Shown: positions 27,298 through 37,052 of the stretch, one piece after another
How positions within the stretch are numbered: position 1 is the first letter of the stretch
How the letters are laid out: every line of letters begins with the position of its first letter
NCBI GenBank assembly: GCA_965229505.1
Contig: OZ245881.1
Location: 2,294,001 to 2,358,000, forward strand
Direction of reading: 5' to 3'
DNA length: 64,000 bases
Source: UBA6059 sp040219045
GTDB taxonomy: Bacteria; Bacteroidota; Bacteroidia; Cytophagales; Cyclobacteriaceae
Notes under the pieces: model-generated
What the model was told of the DNA's origin: nothing
The model's input: only the letters and a program-made list of their open reading frames with translations
Database searches by the model: none
Program-made: the position numbers and the translations under genes

Positions 27298-27305
27298 TAT
27301 TTTTG
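27298..27305 (+). promoter_or_regulatory. Candidate -7 element for the cyclophilin gene
   Basis: TATTTTTG fits TAnnTTTG and lies 32 nt upstream of the lipoprotein start; no clear -33 TTG was seen. It would allow expression separate from hemC. Confidence 0.35.
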
Positions 27306-27336
27306 CTGCAAAATTTGAAAATCGAATATTAAGCTC

Positions 27337-28176
27337 ATGCGATCACTACTCATTCTGTTTACCCTTGCACTATTTGTTTCTTGCTCCAATGAAACCGATT
27401 ACCTCGTGACCATCAAGACTCCCTATGGTGATATGAAGGCGATCTTATACGAGGAGACTCCTCTCCACAAGCAAAACTTTATCAAGCTGGCAGAAAGTGG
27501 GCAATACGATAGCACGATATTTCATCGGGTGATTCAAAACTTCATGGTTCAAGGTGGAGATATCAATGCCAAGCCTGGCAGTGAAGGGACCATTGACTAC
27601 ACCATCCCTGCGGAGTTTGTGAGCAAGTTTGTGCACGAAAAGGGAGCACTTGCTGCAGCCCGTCAGGGCGATAATATCAATCCTCAGAAGGAATCAAGCG
27701 GATCGCAGTTTTACATAGCGCAAGGGCAGGTTTATGATGAAGCCGCTTTGACTACTGACTACTACAAGCTTAATATGGCCATCCGCCAATTACTACAGGA
27801 CTCTGCCTACAGTGGACTGAAACAGCAGTTTATTGACTTGCAGCAAGCTGGTGATAATCAAGGCATCCAGGACTTGACTTTGCAATACAAAGACACGGTC
27901 ATCGCCCGCTACAACGCGCAAGTGACCAAGCAAGTTGCTCCTGAGCAGATGGCGGCTTATACCACTGTGGGTGGCATTCCACACCTGGATTACGAGTACA
28001 CTGTATTTGGAAAAGTGGTGGAAGGTATTGAAGTAGTGGATAAGATCGCGGCTCAGCCTACTGCCAGAGGAGACAAGCCAGTCACGGATATCTACATGAC
28101 CGTAGAGGTAGAGAAAGTACCCAAGTCTATGATTACAGAGAAGTACGGATATGTTTATCCGGCTGATCCTTCATGA
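27337..28176 (+). CDS. Cyclophilin-type peptidyl-prolyl isomerase lipoprotein
   Basis: 279 residues with a lipoprotein signal (RSLLILFTLALFVSC). Cyclophilin blocks: IFHRVIQNFMVQGGDINAKP, ESSGSQFYIAQGQVYD and, after an insert of about 80 residues (about 140-220), YEYTVFGKVVEGIEVVDKIA. The helical insert is common in Bacteroidota periplasmic cyclophilins. It should catalyse proline isomerisation during envelope protein folding. It overlaps the next gene by ATGA. Confidence 0.92.
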   Translation: MRSLLILFTLALFVSCSNETDYLVTIKTPYGDMKAILYEETPLHKQNFIKLAESGQYDSTIFHRVIQNFMVQGGDINAKPGSEGTIDYTIPAEFVSKFVHEKGALAAARQGDNINPQKESSGSQFYIAQGQVYDEAALTTDYYKLNMAIRQLLQDSAYSGLKQQFIDLQQAGDNQGIQDLTLQYKDTVIARYNAQVTKQVAPEQMAAYTTVGGIPHLDYEYTVFGKVVEGIEVVDKIAAQPTARGDKPVTDIYMTVEVEKVPKSMITEKYGYVYPADPS

Positions 28177-29081
28177 AAATCCTTATCACAGGAGCCAATG
28201 GTCTCCTCGGGCAAAAGCTTGTCAGCCTTATTGCTGGTAAGCAGGGAGATACACTGATCGCAACAGGCCGAGGTGTCAATCGCAACCCTATGCTGGACGG
28301 AGCTTACCACTACCGTGAAATGGACATCACCGACGCTGATCAGGTCATGAGCGTCATCACCGAAGAGCAACCTGATGTAGTGATCAACACGGCGGCAATG
28401 ACCAATGTCGATCAATGTGAGACGGACAAAGAGGGTTGCTGGCTGATGAATGTAACAGCGGTCGAATATCTCATCCAGGCCTGTCAGGAGAGCGGAGCTT
28501 TCCTCCTACATTTATCTACTGATTTCATCTTTGATGGAGCCAATGGACCCTACAAGGAGGAGGATGAAGCCCACCCCATCAGCTACTATGGCGAGAGCAA
28601 GCTGGCTGCAGAGCAGCGCATCATGGACAGCCCTATTCGATGGGCGATCGCCAGGACAGTGTTAGTCTACGGTATTGCCCATGACATGAGTCGCTCCAAT
28701 ATCATTCTCTGGGTGAAGAAAAACCTGGAGGAGCACAAGCGGATTTTTGTTGTCAATGATCAATGGCGCACACCGACGCTGGCTGAGGATTTGGCAGAAG
28801 GCTGCTATCTCATTGCTTCCAAGAGAGCTGAAGGGGTATTCAACATTTCTGGTAAGGACTTGCTGACGCCCTATGAAATGGCGATCAAAACCGCTGACTA
28901 TTTCGAATTGGACAAGTCGTACATCACCGAAACCGACGGCAGCCGATTCAGCCAACCAGCTAAGCGCCCACCACGAACAGGATTTGTACTTGATAAGGCC
29001 TATGAAGTGCTGAACTATGCACCTCGCTCATTCGATGAAGGGATCTCCGTATTGGCAGATCAGATTTCGGATCGAAGCTAG
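28173..29081 (+). CDS. RfbD-like dTDP-4-dehydrorhamnose reductase family protein
   Basis: 302 residues of the extended SDR superfamily: nucleotide loop ITGANGLLGQKLV, VVINTAAMTNVDQCE, LLHLSTDFIFDG and the active-site YYGESK (Tyr-x3-Lys). Closest in pattern to RmlD/RfbD-type reductases. No rmlABC genes are nearby, so the sugar substrate is uncertain. Coupled to the cyclophilin gene and convergent with the WG-repeat gene 6 nt away. Confidence 0.85.
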   Translation: MKILITGANGLLGQKLVSLIAGKQGDTLIATGRGVNRNPMLDGAYHYREMDITDADQVMSVITEEQPDVVINTAAMTNVDQCETDKEGCWLMNVTAVEYLIQACQESGAFLLHLSTDFIFDGANGPYKEEDEAHPISYYGESKLAAEQRIMDSPIRWAIARTVLVYGIAHDMSRSNIILWVKKNLEEHKRIFVVNDQWRTPTLAEDLAEGCYLIASKRAEGVFNISGKDLLTPYEMAIKTADYFELDKSYITETDGSRFSQPAKRPPRTGFVLDKAYEVLNYAPRSFDEGISVLADQISDRS

Positions 29082-29087
29082 GCTAGA

Positions 29088-31730
29088 CTACTCCTCACAA
29101 TAGATTTTGTCATATTCCGCTGATCTGAATGCCTGAGAGCGGATGACCTTGCCGTGCCTATCGGAATAGGTCACCACGTAAAATTCTGCACGTGGCAGGT
29201 GCTGCTCTGCGAAGTAAACAGGGTCATCGACTGTGCCTAGATTGACAATATCGTTGTACAACGGAGGCAAGATCTCGCCACGCTTGTTGCTCATGATGCC
29301 AAATCCATCCCTCCCGAGGATACTCAGCACAGTTTCTTCAGCTGTTTCTTTGATCGGTTTTATTCGTCTGATGTCTTCTATGACAGCTGAGCCATCTTCG
29401 ATATTAATGAGCTGATATCCATCATCGAGCCTTACCATGGCTGTGGAGTCTGTCCAGTATTGGACTTCATCATAGTCAAAGCCAGTGATGCTTTCACCTG
29501 TGGTTGATTGGATTATCCCCTTCTTGTTCCCAATAGTGGCAACCAGCATTTCACTATTGTAGGGCTGGAGTCGCTGAGTATACCTGGGTGAGATCGTCTT
29601 GCGACTATCAAGGTGATAATAGCCAAACTTGCCCCCATCAAGGATCAAAGCAATCTTGTCACCGACAAGGCCAATAGCATCATGTTCCGCTTTCTGCACC
29701 ACCAAACCATTTTCCTTGATGATGCCTTTTTTGCCTCTCCAGGCGATCTCGAAAAAGCCGGGTGCCAGGTAGCTCACATTATCAATACGTTCCAAAAAGA
29801 GCCTTTTCCCTGCATCATTATAGACCACACATGCGATTCGATTCTTTACCAGGAAGTACTCCTTCGTTTCCGTTTGATTCGGATCGTTTGATTTGATGAT
29901 CGTCACGACCTGGTCAGATTCCAGATTGATGGACTTGCCATTGGAGAAAATCAAAGAGTTGCCGCGCCCACCTCCCAGGAATACCGCAGACTCCCCAACA
30001 AGATTTACCGTATCAAGATTGGTACTTGGATCACCTCCGAGTGTCTTTGGAAAGACCGACCACTTTTCATCCTGCTTTATGGCTATCCACGCGGAGTTAT
30101 ATCTCACATCGGCATACAGCTGCAAATTCTCTTCCTTGTCCGAGTCTTGCTGTATCCTATAGCCGAAGGGTTGTTTCAAAAGCCATCCACTTGGCATAGG
30201 TGATATCTGATGATTTCGCCAGGGTACGATCTCTTGGAACTGAGTATCCAGAATGGCTTCAAAATCATCCATGGCTACAAACAAGTATTGCTCTCTGAGC
30301 AACTCCACATCGTCATATTTGAAATCAGGTGTGAAGGGCTTTCGATCAGCCATTTGCGCTAGCTGATCCACTGCCGCTACCGCAAATCGCCTGTCCTGCT
30401 CAATAATCCAAAAAGGCCCCTCTGTATAGATGTCATCATAGGTGGGTGAGATCAGGATGTCACCAAAAACGGTGGCTAACCCGGCTTTATCATTGTCATA
30501 GAACACGAAGAACTGTTCATTGGGAAAGGTGATGTCTTCATAGTTGCCGCTGAGTACTTCCTGACCGCTCTTGTGAACCAGCACATGCTCAGTAGGTGAG
30601 GAGATTAATAAATAACCTGCTCCAAGATCCTCTACAGCTTCGTAGGCCCCTTCATAGATGGTCGTACCCGTGCGATTAATAATCTTCGGCAATCCATCTT
30701 CGGTGACCAGCAAGTAGTCTGACCTGATCTCACCGCATAGATAATCCTCATAGACCGCCTGATAGGTAGGAGGATAGACTTCCTTGCCGGCGTAGTTGAT
30801 AAAACCATAGGCCTGGTTCTCATAGATAGTCAAAAGTGGAATTGAATCAAGTTGAGAGGATCTCGTAAGTGAATCCTCATAGGGTCTGAAATATTGATCG
30901 AGATTGACATCAGGGGAACCCTTGGCGTTTTGATAGAGCCTGTTGGTCGCTAGCCGATTCCAGACTGACTCGGGATAGGCATCAATAAAACCAGTAAGGC
31001 CATTGATAGAATTATCAGCTGCCATGATCTCTAGAATGCGAAGTTCCGCTCTGGGACGATAGGGGGTCTCAGGAAAATCAACAAGAAACTTACGGAACGC
31101 ACTCAGTGTATTGCCGTTGGTTTTTTCTTCGAAGAGCAGCTGCTCATATCGGGCTTCAGCATCCGGTACCTCCAGTGCAGCTGGATAATTTTTAAAAAAC
31201 TCCTCATAGGCTTGCCAGGTGTTCTCCTGCATAACTTGAGCATAGACCAGAGCGTTTCGGTTATTTGTTGCCCGCTCTACTTGAGAGGCATTTGGATAGC
31301 GCCGTAAGAAATGTTCGTATTGCTTGATAGTATGAGCAGATAATGCTTCTTCAAAGGCCAGGCTGTCAATTTTTGCCTTAAGCGACTGCAAATCTTCAAG
31401 GCCTCTTTCGAGTTTTACCAGCTCCCTCAACTGCTTCTCATCAGATCGCTCATAGTCTTTGAGACTCCTAAGTATAAAGTGATGCGCTGTATCTACAGCA
31501 TATTCGGGAAACTCCTGCGTGCTGTACAATAGGGCGTAGACGTAGTAGGAGCTCGTGTTGATGCTGTCCTTTTCAACGGATTTTTCAAGATCCTCCAGTG
31601 CCTCATAGTAGGCTCCCTCCTGAAGTGACTTCAATGCTTTTTTACTACGATCAGCGGTCGCTGCACTTACCAGACAGGCACATAGTGTGATAGTTAAAAA
31701 AAGGCGTAAGTGGGGTAGAAAATTGATCAT
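29088..31730 (-). CDS. Secreted TPR and WG-repeat protein
   Basis: About 880 residues from the ATG at 31730, which begins a signal peptide (MINFLPHLRLFLTITLCACL, ending near SAATA); an upstream in-frame ATG at 31781 adds a tail without signal features. Residues about 30-260 are helical TPR-like repeats (LKSLQEGAYYEALEDLEKSV, then several FLRRYPNASQVERA-type units). Residues about 300-870 are WG/KWG-type beta repeats (YGFINYAGKEVYPPTYQAVY, KAGLATVFGDILISPTYDDI, RDGFGIMSNKRGEILPPLYN). Likely a periplasmic scaffold; no enzymatic motif was seen. Confidence 0.8.
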   Translation of the reverse strand: MINFLPHLRLFLTITLCACLVSAATADRSKKALKSLQEGAYYEALEDLEKSVEKDSINTSSYYVYALLYSTQEFPEYAVDTAHHFILRSLKDYERSDEKQLRELVKLERGLEDLQSLKAKIDSLAFEEALSAHTIKQYEHFLRRYPNASQVERATNNRNALVYAQVMQENTWQAYEEFFKNYPAALEVPDAEARYEQLLFEEKTNGNTLSAFRKFLVDFPETPYRPRAELRILEIMAADNSINGLTGFIDAYPESVWNRLATNRLYQNAKGSPDVNLDQYFRPYEDSLTRSSQLDSIPLLTIYENQAYGFINYAGKEVYPPTYQAVYEDYLCGEIRSDYLLVTEDGLPKIINRTGTTIYEGAYEAVEDLGAGYLLISSPTEHVLVHKSGQEVLSGNYEDITFPNEQFFVFYDNDKAGLATVFGDILISPTYDDIYTEGPFWIIEQDRRFAVAAVDQLAQMADRKPFTPDFKYDDVELLREQYLFVAMDDFEAILDTQFQEIVPWRNHQISPMPSGWLLKQPFGYRIQQDSDKEENLQLYADVRYNSAWIAIKQDEKWSVFPKTLGGDPSTNLDTVNLVGESAVFLGGGRGNSLIFSNGKSINLESDQVVTIIKSNDPNQTETKEYFLVKNRIACVVYNDAGKRLFLERIDNVSYLAPGFFEIAWRGKKGIIKENGLVVQKAEHDAIGLVGDKIALILDGGKFGYYHLDSRKTISPRYTQRLQPYNSEMLVATIGNKKGIIQSTTGESITGFDYDEVQYWTDSTAMVRLDDGYQLINIEDGSAVIEDIRRIKPIKETAEETVLSILGRDGFGIMSNKRGEILPPLYNDIVNLGTVDDPVYFAEQHLPRAEFYVVTYSDRHGKVIRSQAFRSAEYDKIYCEE

Positions 31731-31823
31731 GATACCAAAATGGTAGTAGGTAAAATTAAGTAGCGTACCGCAACTAAACATGACTAATGGGTTTTATTCG
31801 TATCTTTTGGGCCTTAACAGGAT

Positions 31824-34800
31824 ATGAACAAGCAGGGTAAGACAAGACGCTTCAAAAAGAGGTATCTGATAGTGGTCTTAGTGGTGGTGATAGGGGCGAT
31901 TTCGCCGCTTCTGTTACAAAAACTGCGGGAATACGAAGGAGAACTGGCAGGGAGACTATTGCGTGAAGTAGTTGAGCGGGAGAGTAAGGGATACTATACC
32001 GTTACCTTTGATGAAGCCATTCTTTCCTTACTCAACGCGGATATCAAGATTGATAATTTTCGGTTGATCCCACATCCCGGTGCAGACAATGCAACCACCC
32101 CAATCAATACTTTCGAAGTGATGATTCCGCAGGTAACATTGACCCTTGAGAATATTTTCAGCATTCTTTTTTACAAGGAACTTACGATCAAGTCGGTTAA
32201 GATAGTAGATCCTGAAATCTCTATGCTAAGAACCAACGAGCCCGAGGTACGCAGACCGTTCTCGCTGGAAGCAGGCGACCTCTACTCGGTGATCTCGCAA
32301 TATCTCAAGTTTTTTAAGATTGAGTATTTTCAGATTGCGGACGGGGCATTCAATTATGACAGACCTGGAGTGATGGAAGACACCTCGGCACTCGCTATAT
32401 CCAAGCTCAATTTTGAGGCACGCAATTTCCAATTGGACTCTGCTGCAAAAGACCTGAACCGTGTGTTCTATACCGATGAGATAGAGCTGGTGATTAATGA
32501 TCAGTCATTATTTCTTGCGGATAGCGTGCACAAGTTCAGCTTTGGAAGGTTGCATCTGTCGACGGCTGATCAGCTGGTAAGGTTCGAAGGGATAAAGGTG
32601 GCCCCACGGACGGACCTGGATGTATCCTTTTACGAGAATCCCGACCTGATCAACATTTACGATATCACGATTCCATCATTGCACCTCAGTGGGGTTGACT
32701 TTCTCAATGCTTACGCCAACAATCAACTGCATATTGACAGTATCGCACTCGATCGCCCCTCTATTTTGATCAATGATCAGGAAACTAACACAAGCAAGGA
32801 GAATGAAAATAGCCTGACAGCCATTCTGATCAACTATTTCGATGAAGTGTATATTCGTTCGGCCAATATCACCAAGGCCAAAATGAATCTTCACTTAATT
32901 GCAAACGGCAAGGGTCGTGGGGTCAAACTTGAGAATGCTAATATCCGGCTTGGAGAGTTTAGGGTAGACAGCACATTTTTCGGTGCTGGTGCCACGAGTC
33001 GTGAGTACTTCCAGGATATCGAGCTCAACTTTGATAACTACAAAGCCAATTTACCCGATAGTGTTCATCAGATCTTTGTCAGGCATTTCAAGCTATCCTC
33101 GTTTGACAATCTGATAGAGATTGACAGCTTTAGGTCCTATGTCAGGAAGGATGTAGAGATTAGAGGCACCCCTGACAAGTATGAAATCTACCTACCGGAA
33201 ATCGGGTTGACGGAGTTCGACTGGCACGCCATTGCCAATCATCAAGAGGCTGACTTTGGTAAGTTCTACATGGATCAGCCGGAGGTAAGGGTGCATAAGT
33301 ACACAACTAACCGAAGTGATCGGGAAAAAGAAAAATTCGACATAAGCGTCCTTCTGGCCAGGTTGAACCCCTATGCAGAACTCATTTCATTCGACTCGAT
33401 CGCCGTAGATAATGGGCTCTTCCACTGGATCGAGGATGATGAAGAGCTGCTCGGTCTCGAGCATGTACAGGTGGATGTTACAGGCTTTCACTTTGATGAG
33501 CATGCCCTGGGCCGAAAAGATCGCTTTCTCTTCTCTGATGAGATTGCATTGAGCTTTTCCGACTTTGACATTGAGACGCCAGATCGTACTCATGTGATCA
33601 CTTTTGATGAGTTTGCGATCAATTCCCTGCACAGGGAGATGCACGTCAATAACATTGTCGTTCGTCCGATTCATCAGCGGTCTATAGCCCGCAACATATC
33701 GCTAAGTGGCAAGGTAGAGAAGGTTTCATTCGAGGGCATCAGCTTTTTAAACATGCTTCATGAAGCGCATTTTATGTTTGAGCACATTAGTCTCATCCGG
33801 CCACAGATAGATATTGACAAGTTTACCAACCAACCTGGTAAAGTCCGAGAGGAGCAGGGGTTCCCGGACTGGATTGATTTTGTCAATGTAGGCAAGTTCG
33901 ATATCAGGAATGGACTTCTGCGATATGCGCAGGACGGACAGCCTCTGGTCAACCTGGGGCGATATGATCTTTCGGTGAGCAATTTTTCGCTTGATTCGGT
34001 ACTGTTGAGTAAGGATAAGGTCGAACATACCATGGACAATCTGATTTTTGGAGGGCAGTCATTTACAGTCCACCTACCGGAAATCCACCATGCCGTCAAA
34101 ATCAAATCACTCGATATCGATCAGGCGCAGGGGCGATTGGCAGTCAATCAGGTAGCATTCTCACCACTTCATAAGAGCGACTCCATTAATCGGTACAATG
34201 TTTTTTCCGATAGGATTATCCTAGAGGGGTTTGACATGGAGCGGGCCTTCCTCGACAATGAATGGCGCGTTGCGAGCGGCTATATGAGCAAGCCCAAGGT
34301 CAACCTCAGCCTTGTTGCCGACTCCACCAAATCATCACAAAATATAAACCTTGATGTCGATGAGTTATATCAGAAAGTTGGCGAAAAACTAAAGCTGCTT
34401 TCTATTGGATCTTTCGGCTTTGACTCTGGTGGGCTTGTACTGCAGCAAGGTGAAAGTCTCGTCAAGATCCCCGTGATCGATTTTACATTAGATGATTTAG
34501 AAGTGATTCGGGGTGGGGTAAGAGACACTTCCAGGTTGCTATTTGCCAGGGGCCATTCACTTACGCTTACGGATCCGTATTTTTCGCTACCGCAACTGGA
34601 TGATTCTGTGCATGTCAAAAGGATCAGCCTGAGCTCAGTTGGAAAGCAGCTGATATTGGACTCTGTATACTTTAGCTCTGGAGAGCACCGCGGTAATAAA
34701 GTTGAAATAAGACTACCTCAGCTTTCAATGAGACTGCTGGAACTGCCACGGCTGCTTGACCAGAGAAAGCTACACATGCAGTCGATCAGCTTTAGAAATC

Positions 34801-36167
34801 CACACTTGAGCTATGCACAGCGGGTAAAAGGTGCCGGGGAAGGGTTTCCTGAGAAGCTACCATTGGGCCTATTGGGCATCAAAGAGGTAGCCATTGATTC
34901 CATCAAGATAGAGGGAACCACCTTAGGATATCGCAATTTTTCACAAGATGAACTGACCGGGCTTGACTTGAGAAACCTGAATATTACGATAGTCAGACTC
35001 AACGCAGATACGGCTACACAGATCGATGGTCAAGGGCTTTTGTGGAATGATGACATTATTCTGTCAGGATCAAACCTGGAGTACTTCATCACTGACAGCC
35101 TCAACAAGATAGAGATAGGTAGTTATAGAACTTCCCTTAGGGAAAAGCGGCTAACACTTACAGATATCAAAATGAACCCTACACTTGATCAGGATGCTTA
35201 TGCGATTGCTTTTGGTGAGCAGACAGACTGGATCAACGCTTCTATTGATAGCATTGATTTTCGAGGGGTTAATTGGCGGGCATTGATATTTGATGACAAA
35301 GTGGACATTGAGAGCACCAAAGTGAAGGGGCTTGAGATGTCTGTTTACCGAGACAAGAGAATAGCACGTGGTGAGGAGCGATTTAAAGGGCTTCCACATA
35401 GAAACCTTCAAGCACTGGACATACCTATTGAGGTTGGCCAATTTGACCTGGTGGATGGCAACATTAGCTACACAGAACATGTCGAGGAGTCATCTTATGA
35501 AGGCACTATGACCTTCACAGACGTTGATGCTTCTTTTCTGAATCTGGTCAATACCTCTGAGGCACTTTCGAAAAACGAAGTGCTGAGCATCAATGCAAGG
35601 GCGCAGCTGATGGGGCATGGAGCATTGACGCTGAATGCTACCGCGAACCTGAAAGATGAGAAGGGCAGTTTTCTTGTGGTTGGAAAGCTCGACAAAATGG
35701 ATTTGACTGAGCTCAATCGGATGATGGAGCATGTCGCGTTTGTCAAGATCCGCAGCGGACTCAACAACAAAATGGAGTTTAGCATTGAGGCCAATGAAGA
35801 CTTTGCTCTGGGAGAGATGACCTTCTATTATGAAGACCTGAAGATCTCGATGATCTCCAAAAAAGATGAAAGTGACAAAGGCATGGGGCCTGCATTGGGC
35901 AGCTTTTTCGCGAATGCGTTTATCATCAACTCCAACAACCCGCGGTGGCTCTTCGTTCGAGATGGCAACATCTTCTATGAGCGCAACACCACTCGCTCCA
36001 TCTTCAACTACCTAAGCAAGTCTGTACTAAGTGGAGTCGTCTCCAGCATAGGAGCACGGAGCAACAAGCGGGATATCAAGCGCAAGAACAAGGAGGCCAT
36101 CAAACAGCTCAAGGAGCAACGCAAAGAGGAAAGAATGCTGGAGGAAAGGGTCAGCGTCTATGAATAA
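31824..36167 (+). CDS. Giant AsmA-like membrane-anchored protein
   Basis: 1447 residues. A basic N-terminus (KTRRFKKRY) and one transmembrane helix (LIVVLVVVIGAISPLLLQKL) are followed by a very long, beta-rich, repetitive body with recurring IDSI..D...-type strand pairs (IRSANITKAKMNLHLIANGK, VGKFDIRNGLLRYAQDGQPL, VGQFDLVDGNISYTEHVEES). The tail (about 1290-1447) resembles AsmA/DUF748-type C-termini and ends in a strongly basic coiled coil (KRKNKEAIKQLKEQRKEER). AsmA-like proteins bridge inner and outer membranes and are linked to phospholipid transport in E. coli. Function here is inferred from architecture. The 3' end overlaps the next gene by 8 bp. Confidence 0.75.
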   Translation: MNKQGKTRRFKKRYLIVVLVVVIGAISPLLLQKLREYEGELAGRLLREVVERESKGYYTVTFDEAILSLLNADIKIDNFRLIPHPGADNATTPINTFEVMIPQVTLTLENIFSILFYKELTIKSVKIVDPEISMLRTNEPEVRRPFSLEAGDLYSVISQYLKFFKIEYFQIADGAFNYDRPGVMEDTSALAISKLNFEARNFQLDSAAKDLNRVFYTDEIELVINDQSLFLADSVHKFSFGRLHLSTADQLVRFEGIKVAPRTDLDVSFYENPDLINIYDITIPSLHLSGVDFLNAYANNQLHIDSIALDRPSILINDQETNTSKENENSLTAILINYFDEVYIRSANITKAKMNLHLIANGKGRGVKLENANIRLGEFRVDSTFFGAGATSREYFQDIELNFDNYKANLPDSVHQIFVRHFKLSSFDNLIEIDSFRSYVRKDVEIRGTPDKYEIYLPEIGLTEFDWHAIANHQEADFGKFYMDQPEVRVHKYTTNRSDREKEKFDISVLLARLNPYAELISFDSIAVDNGLFHWIEDDEELLGLEHVQVDVTGFHFDEHALGRKDRFLFSDEIALSFSDFDIETPDRTHVITFDEFAINSLHREMHVNNIVVRPIHQRSIARNISLSGKVEKVSFEGISFLNMLHEAHFMFEHISLIRPQIDIDKFTNQPGKVREEQGFPDWIDFVNVGKFDIRNGLLRYAQDGQPLVNLGRYDLSVSNFSLDSVLLSKDKVEHTMDNLIFGGQSFTVHLPEIHHAVKIKSLDIDQAQGRLAVNQVAFSPLHKSDSINRYNVFSDRIILEGFDMERAFLDNEWRVASGYMSKPKVNLSLVADSTKSSQNINLDVDELYQKVGEKLKLLSIGSFGFDSGGLVLQQGESLVKIPVIDFTLDDLEVIRGGVRDTSRLLFARGHSLTLTDPYFSLPQLDDSVHVKRISLSSVGKQLILDSVYFSSGEHRGNKVEIRLPQLSMRLLELPRLLDQRKLHMQSISFRNPHLSYAQRVKGAGEGFPEKLPLGLLGIKEVAIDSIKIEGTTLGYRNFSQDELTGLDLRNLNITIVRLNADTATQIDGQGLLWNDDIILSGSNLEYFITDSLNKIEIGSYRTSLREKRLTLTDIKMNPTLDQDAYAIAFGEQTDWINASIDSIDFRGVNWRALIFDDKVDIESTKVKGLEMSVYRDKRIARGEERFKGLPHRNLQALDIPIEVGQFDLVDGNISYTEHVEESSYEGTMTFTDVDASFLNLVNTSEALSKNEVLSINARAQLMGHGALTLNATANLKDEKGSFLVVGKLDKMDLTELNRMMEHVAFVKIRSGLNNKMEFSIEANEDFALGEMTFYYEDLKISMISKKDESDKGMGPALGSFFANAFIINSNNPRWLFVRDGNIFYERNTTRSIFNYLSKSVLSGVVSSIGARSNKRDIKRKNKEAIKQLKEQRKEERMLEERVSVYE

Positions 36168-36549
36168 ACGCCTCTTTGTTTACGGCACCTTGAGAAGCGG
36201 GCTTGAACATCCTGAGGCGCGATGGCTGTCGGAGCATAGCGAGCTCATCGGGACCGCTACCGCAAAAGGCAGACTTTTTCGTATCGGCTGGTATCCCGGA
36301 TTAGTCGAAGCTGGTGATGAAACGGTGACTGGAGAACTCCTTCTGCTTGATGACCCGGCGCATGTGTTGGAGCGGCTGGATATATATGAAGGAGTGGCTG
36401 AAGGCGAGTATGTGCGCAAGGAAGCAGCGATCAACCTGGACGGAAAGGCGATCAGCGCCTGGGTCTACTACTACACGGGTGACACGAGTGACTTGCGATG
36501 GATACCTTCCGGAGATTTTCTTCAAGATCTCAACACTCATTTTGATTAA
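36160..36549 (+). CDS. Gamma-glutamylcyclotransferase-like protein
   Basis: 129 residues of the GGCT/AIG2 fold. The substrate loop is LFVYGTLRSG (residues 5-14) and the likely catalytic Glu is in RLDIYEGVAEGEYVRKEA. WVYYYTGD near the C-terminus is also typical. Such enzymes release 5-oxoproline from gamma-glutamyl compounds or act on related amines. It overlaps the AsmA-like gene by 8 bp, so the two are probably co-translated. Confidence 0.85.
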   Translation: MNKRLFVYGTLRSGLEHPEARWLSEHSELIGTATAKGRLFRIGWYPGLVEAGDETVTGELLLLDDPAHVLERLDIYEGVAEGEYVRKEAAINLDGKAISAWVYYYTGDTSDLRWIPSGDFLQDLNTHFD

Positions 36550-36579
36550 CATCCAATAGTAAATAGGAAAGGTTATTAC

Positions 36580-36587
36580 TATTTTTG
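36580..36587 (+). promoter_or_regulatory. Candidate -7 element of tRNA-Pro
   Basis: TATTTTTG matches TAnnTTTG and lies 18 nt upstream of the mature tRNA 5' end, leaving a short leader. No clear -33 element was seen. Confidence 0.5.
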
Positions 36588-36605
36588 CCATCCTTTTTAG
36601 GGGAT

Positions 36606-36680
36606 CGGGATGTAGCGCAGCTCGGTTAGCGCACTACTTTAGGGTAGTAGGGGCCGCTGGTTCGAATCCAGTCATCCCGA
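36606..36680 (+). tRNA. tRNA-Pro, anticodon AGG
   Basis: The cloverleaf folds completely: acceptor CGGGATG/CATCCCG (36606-36612 with 36673-36679) and discriminator A (36680); D stem GCGC/GCGC; anticodon stem CTACT/AGTAG around loop TTAGGGT; five-base variable loop; T arm GCTGG-TTCGAAT-CCAGT with a GT closing pair. Anticodon positions 34-36 are AGG (36641-36643). C1-G72, A73 and G35-G36 agree with proline identity. The CCA end is not encoded. A34 is unusual for a bacterial proline tRNA. Confidence 0.93.
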
Positions 36681-36714
36681 CATTTCATTACGTCGGACTA
36701 ACCCGACATAAATC

Positions 36715-36745
36715 AAGCTCTCAATTCATTTTGAGGGCTTTTTTT
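36715..36745 (+). terminator. Intrinsic terminator after tRNA-Pro
   Basis: AAGCTCTCAA (36715-36724) pairs with TTGAGGGCTT (36731-36740), with one G-T pair, and is followed by a run of T to 36745. Confidence 0.8.
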
Positions 36746-36822
36746 ATAAGGTAGCACCACTTTCAATTGTTTGATTCAACCTCAAGAATCTAATATCTAT
36801 AGGTGAGAGGGTTTACTACTTT

Positions 36823-36911
36823 CCCAAGGTCTGTGGCACACAGACCTTACACCAAATTTCCTTTCTCGAAGAATCAAGACTGATCTTGTGTGCCACAAAC
36901 CAGGCAGATGA
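36823..36911. repeat. Left copy of an imperfect direct repeat of about 88 bp
   Basis: Begins CCCAAGGTCTGTGGCACACA and contains a perfect hairpin (GGTCTGTG-GCA-CACAGACC, 36829-36847), then the core CAAATTTCCTTTCTC. The same order, about three quarters identical, recurs at 38198-38283 on the other side of the flavin oxidoreductase gene. The rest of 36746-37052 holds no gene; a 67-codon minus-strand frame here is not conserved in the right copy. Confidence 0.7.
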
Positions 36912-36928
36912 ATAAAAATACACGTGTA

Positions 36929-36936
36929 TAATTTTG
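36929..36936 (+). promoter_or_regulatory. Candidate -7 element for the flavin oxidoreductase gene
   Basis: TAATTTTG fits TAnnTTTG. It overlaps the end of a 10-bp palindrome, TACACGTGTA (36920-36929). The leader to the start at 37053 would be about 110 nt. Confidence 0.35.
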
Positions 36937-37052
36937 TTGCCAGACGACCGAAAAATGTGTGAAGTTTGTACCACTTGACACAGTTTAGTTCCAGGTAGGT
37001 GATTGGTTAGTATTATCAATTCAAAAGAGTTCGATTTGTAAATGGCAGACTT

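Noticed and set aside
36816..37019. 67-codon minus-strand frame upstream of the flavin oxidoreductase gene
   Set aside because: Its sequence lies within the left direct repeat; the frame is broken by a stop in the right copy and shows no domain, so it is probably not a gene.
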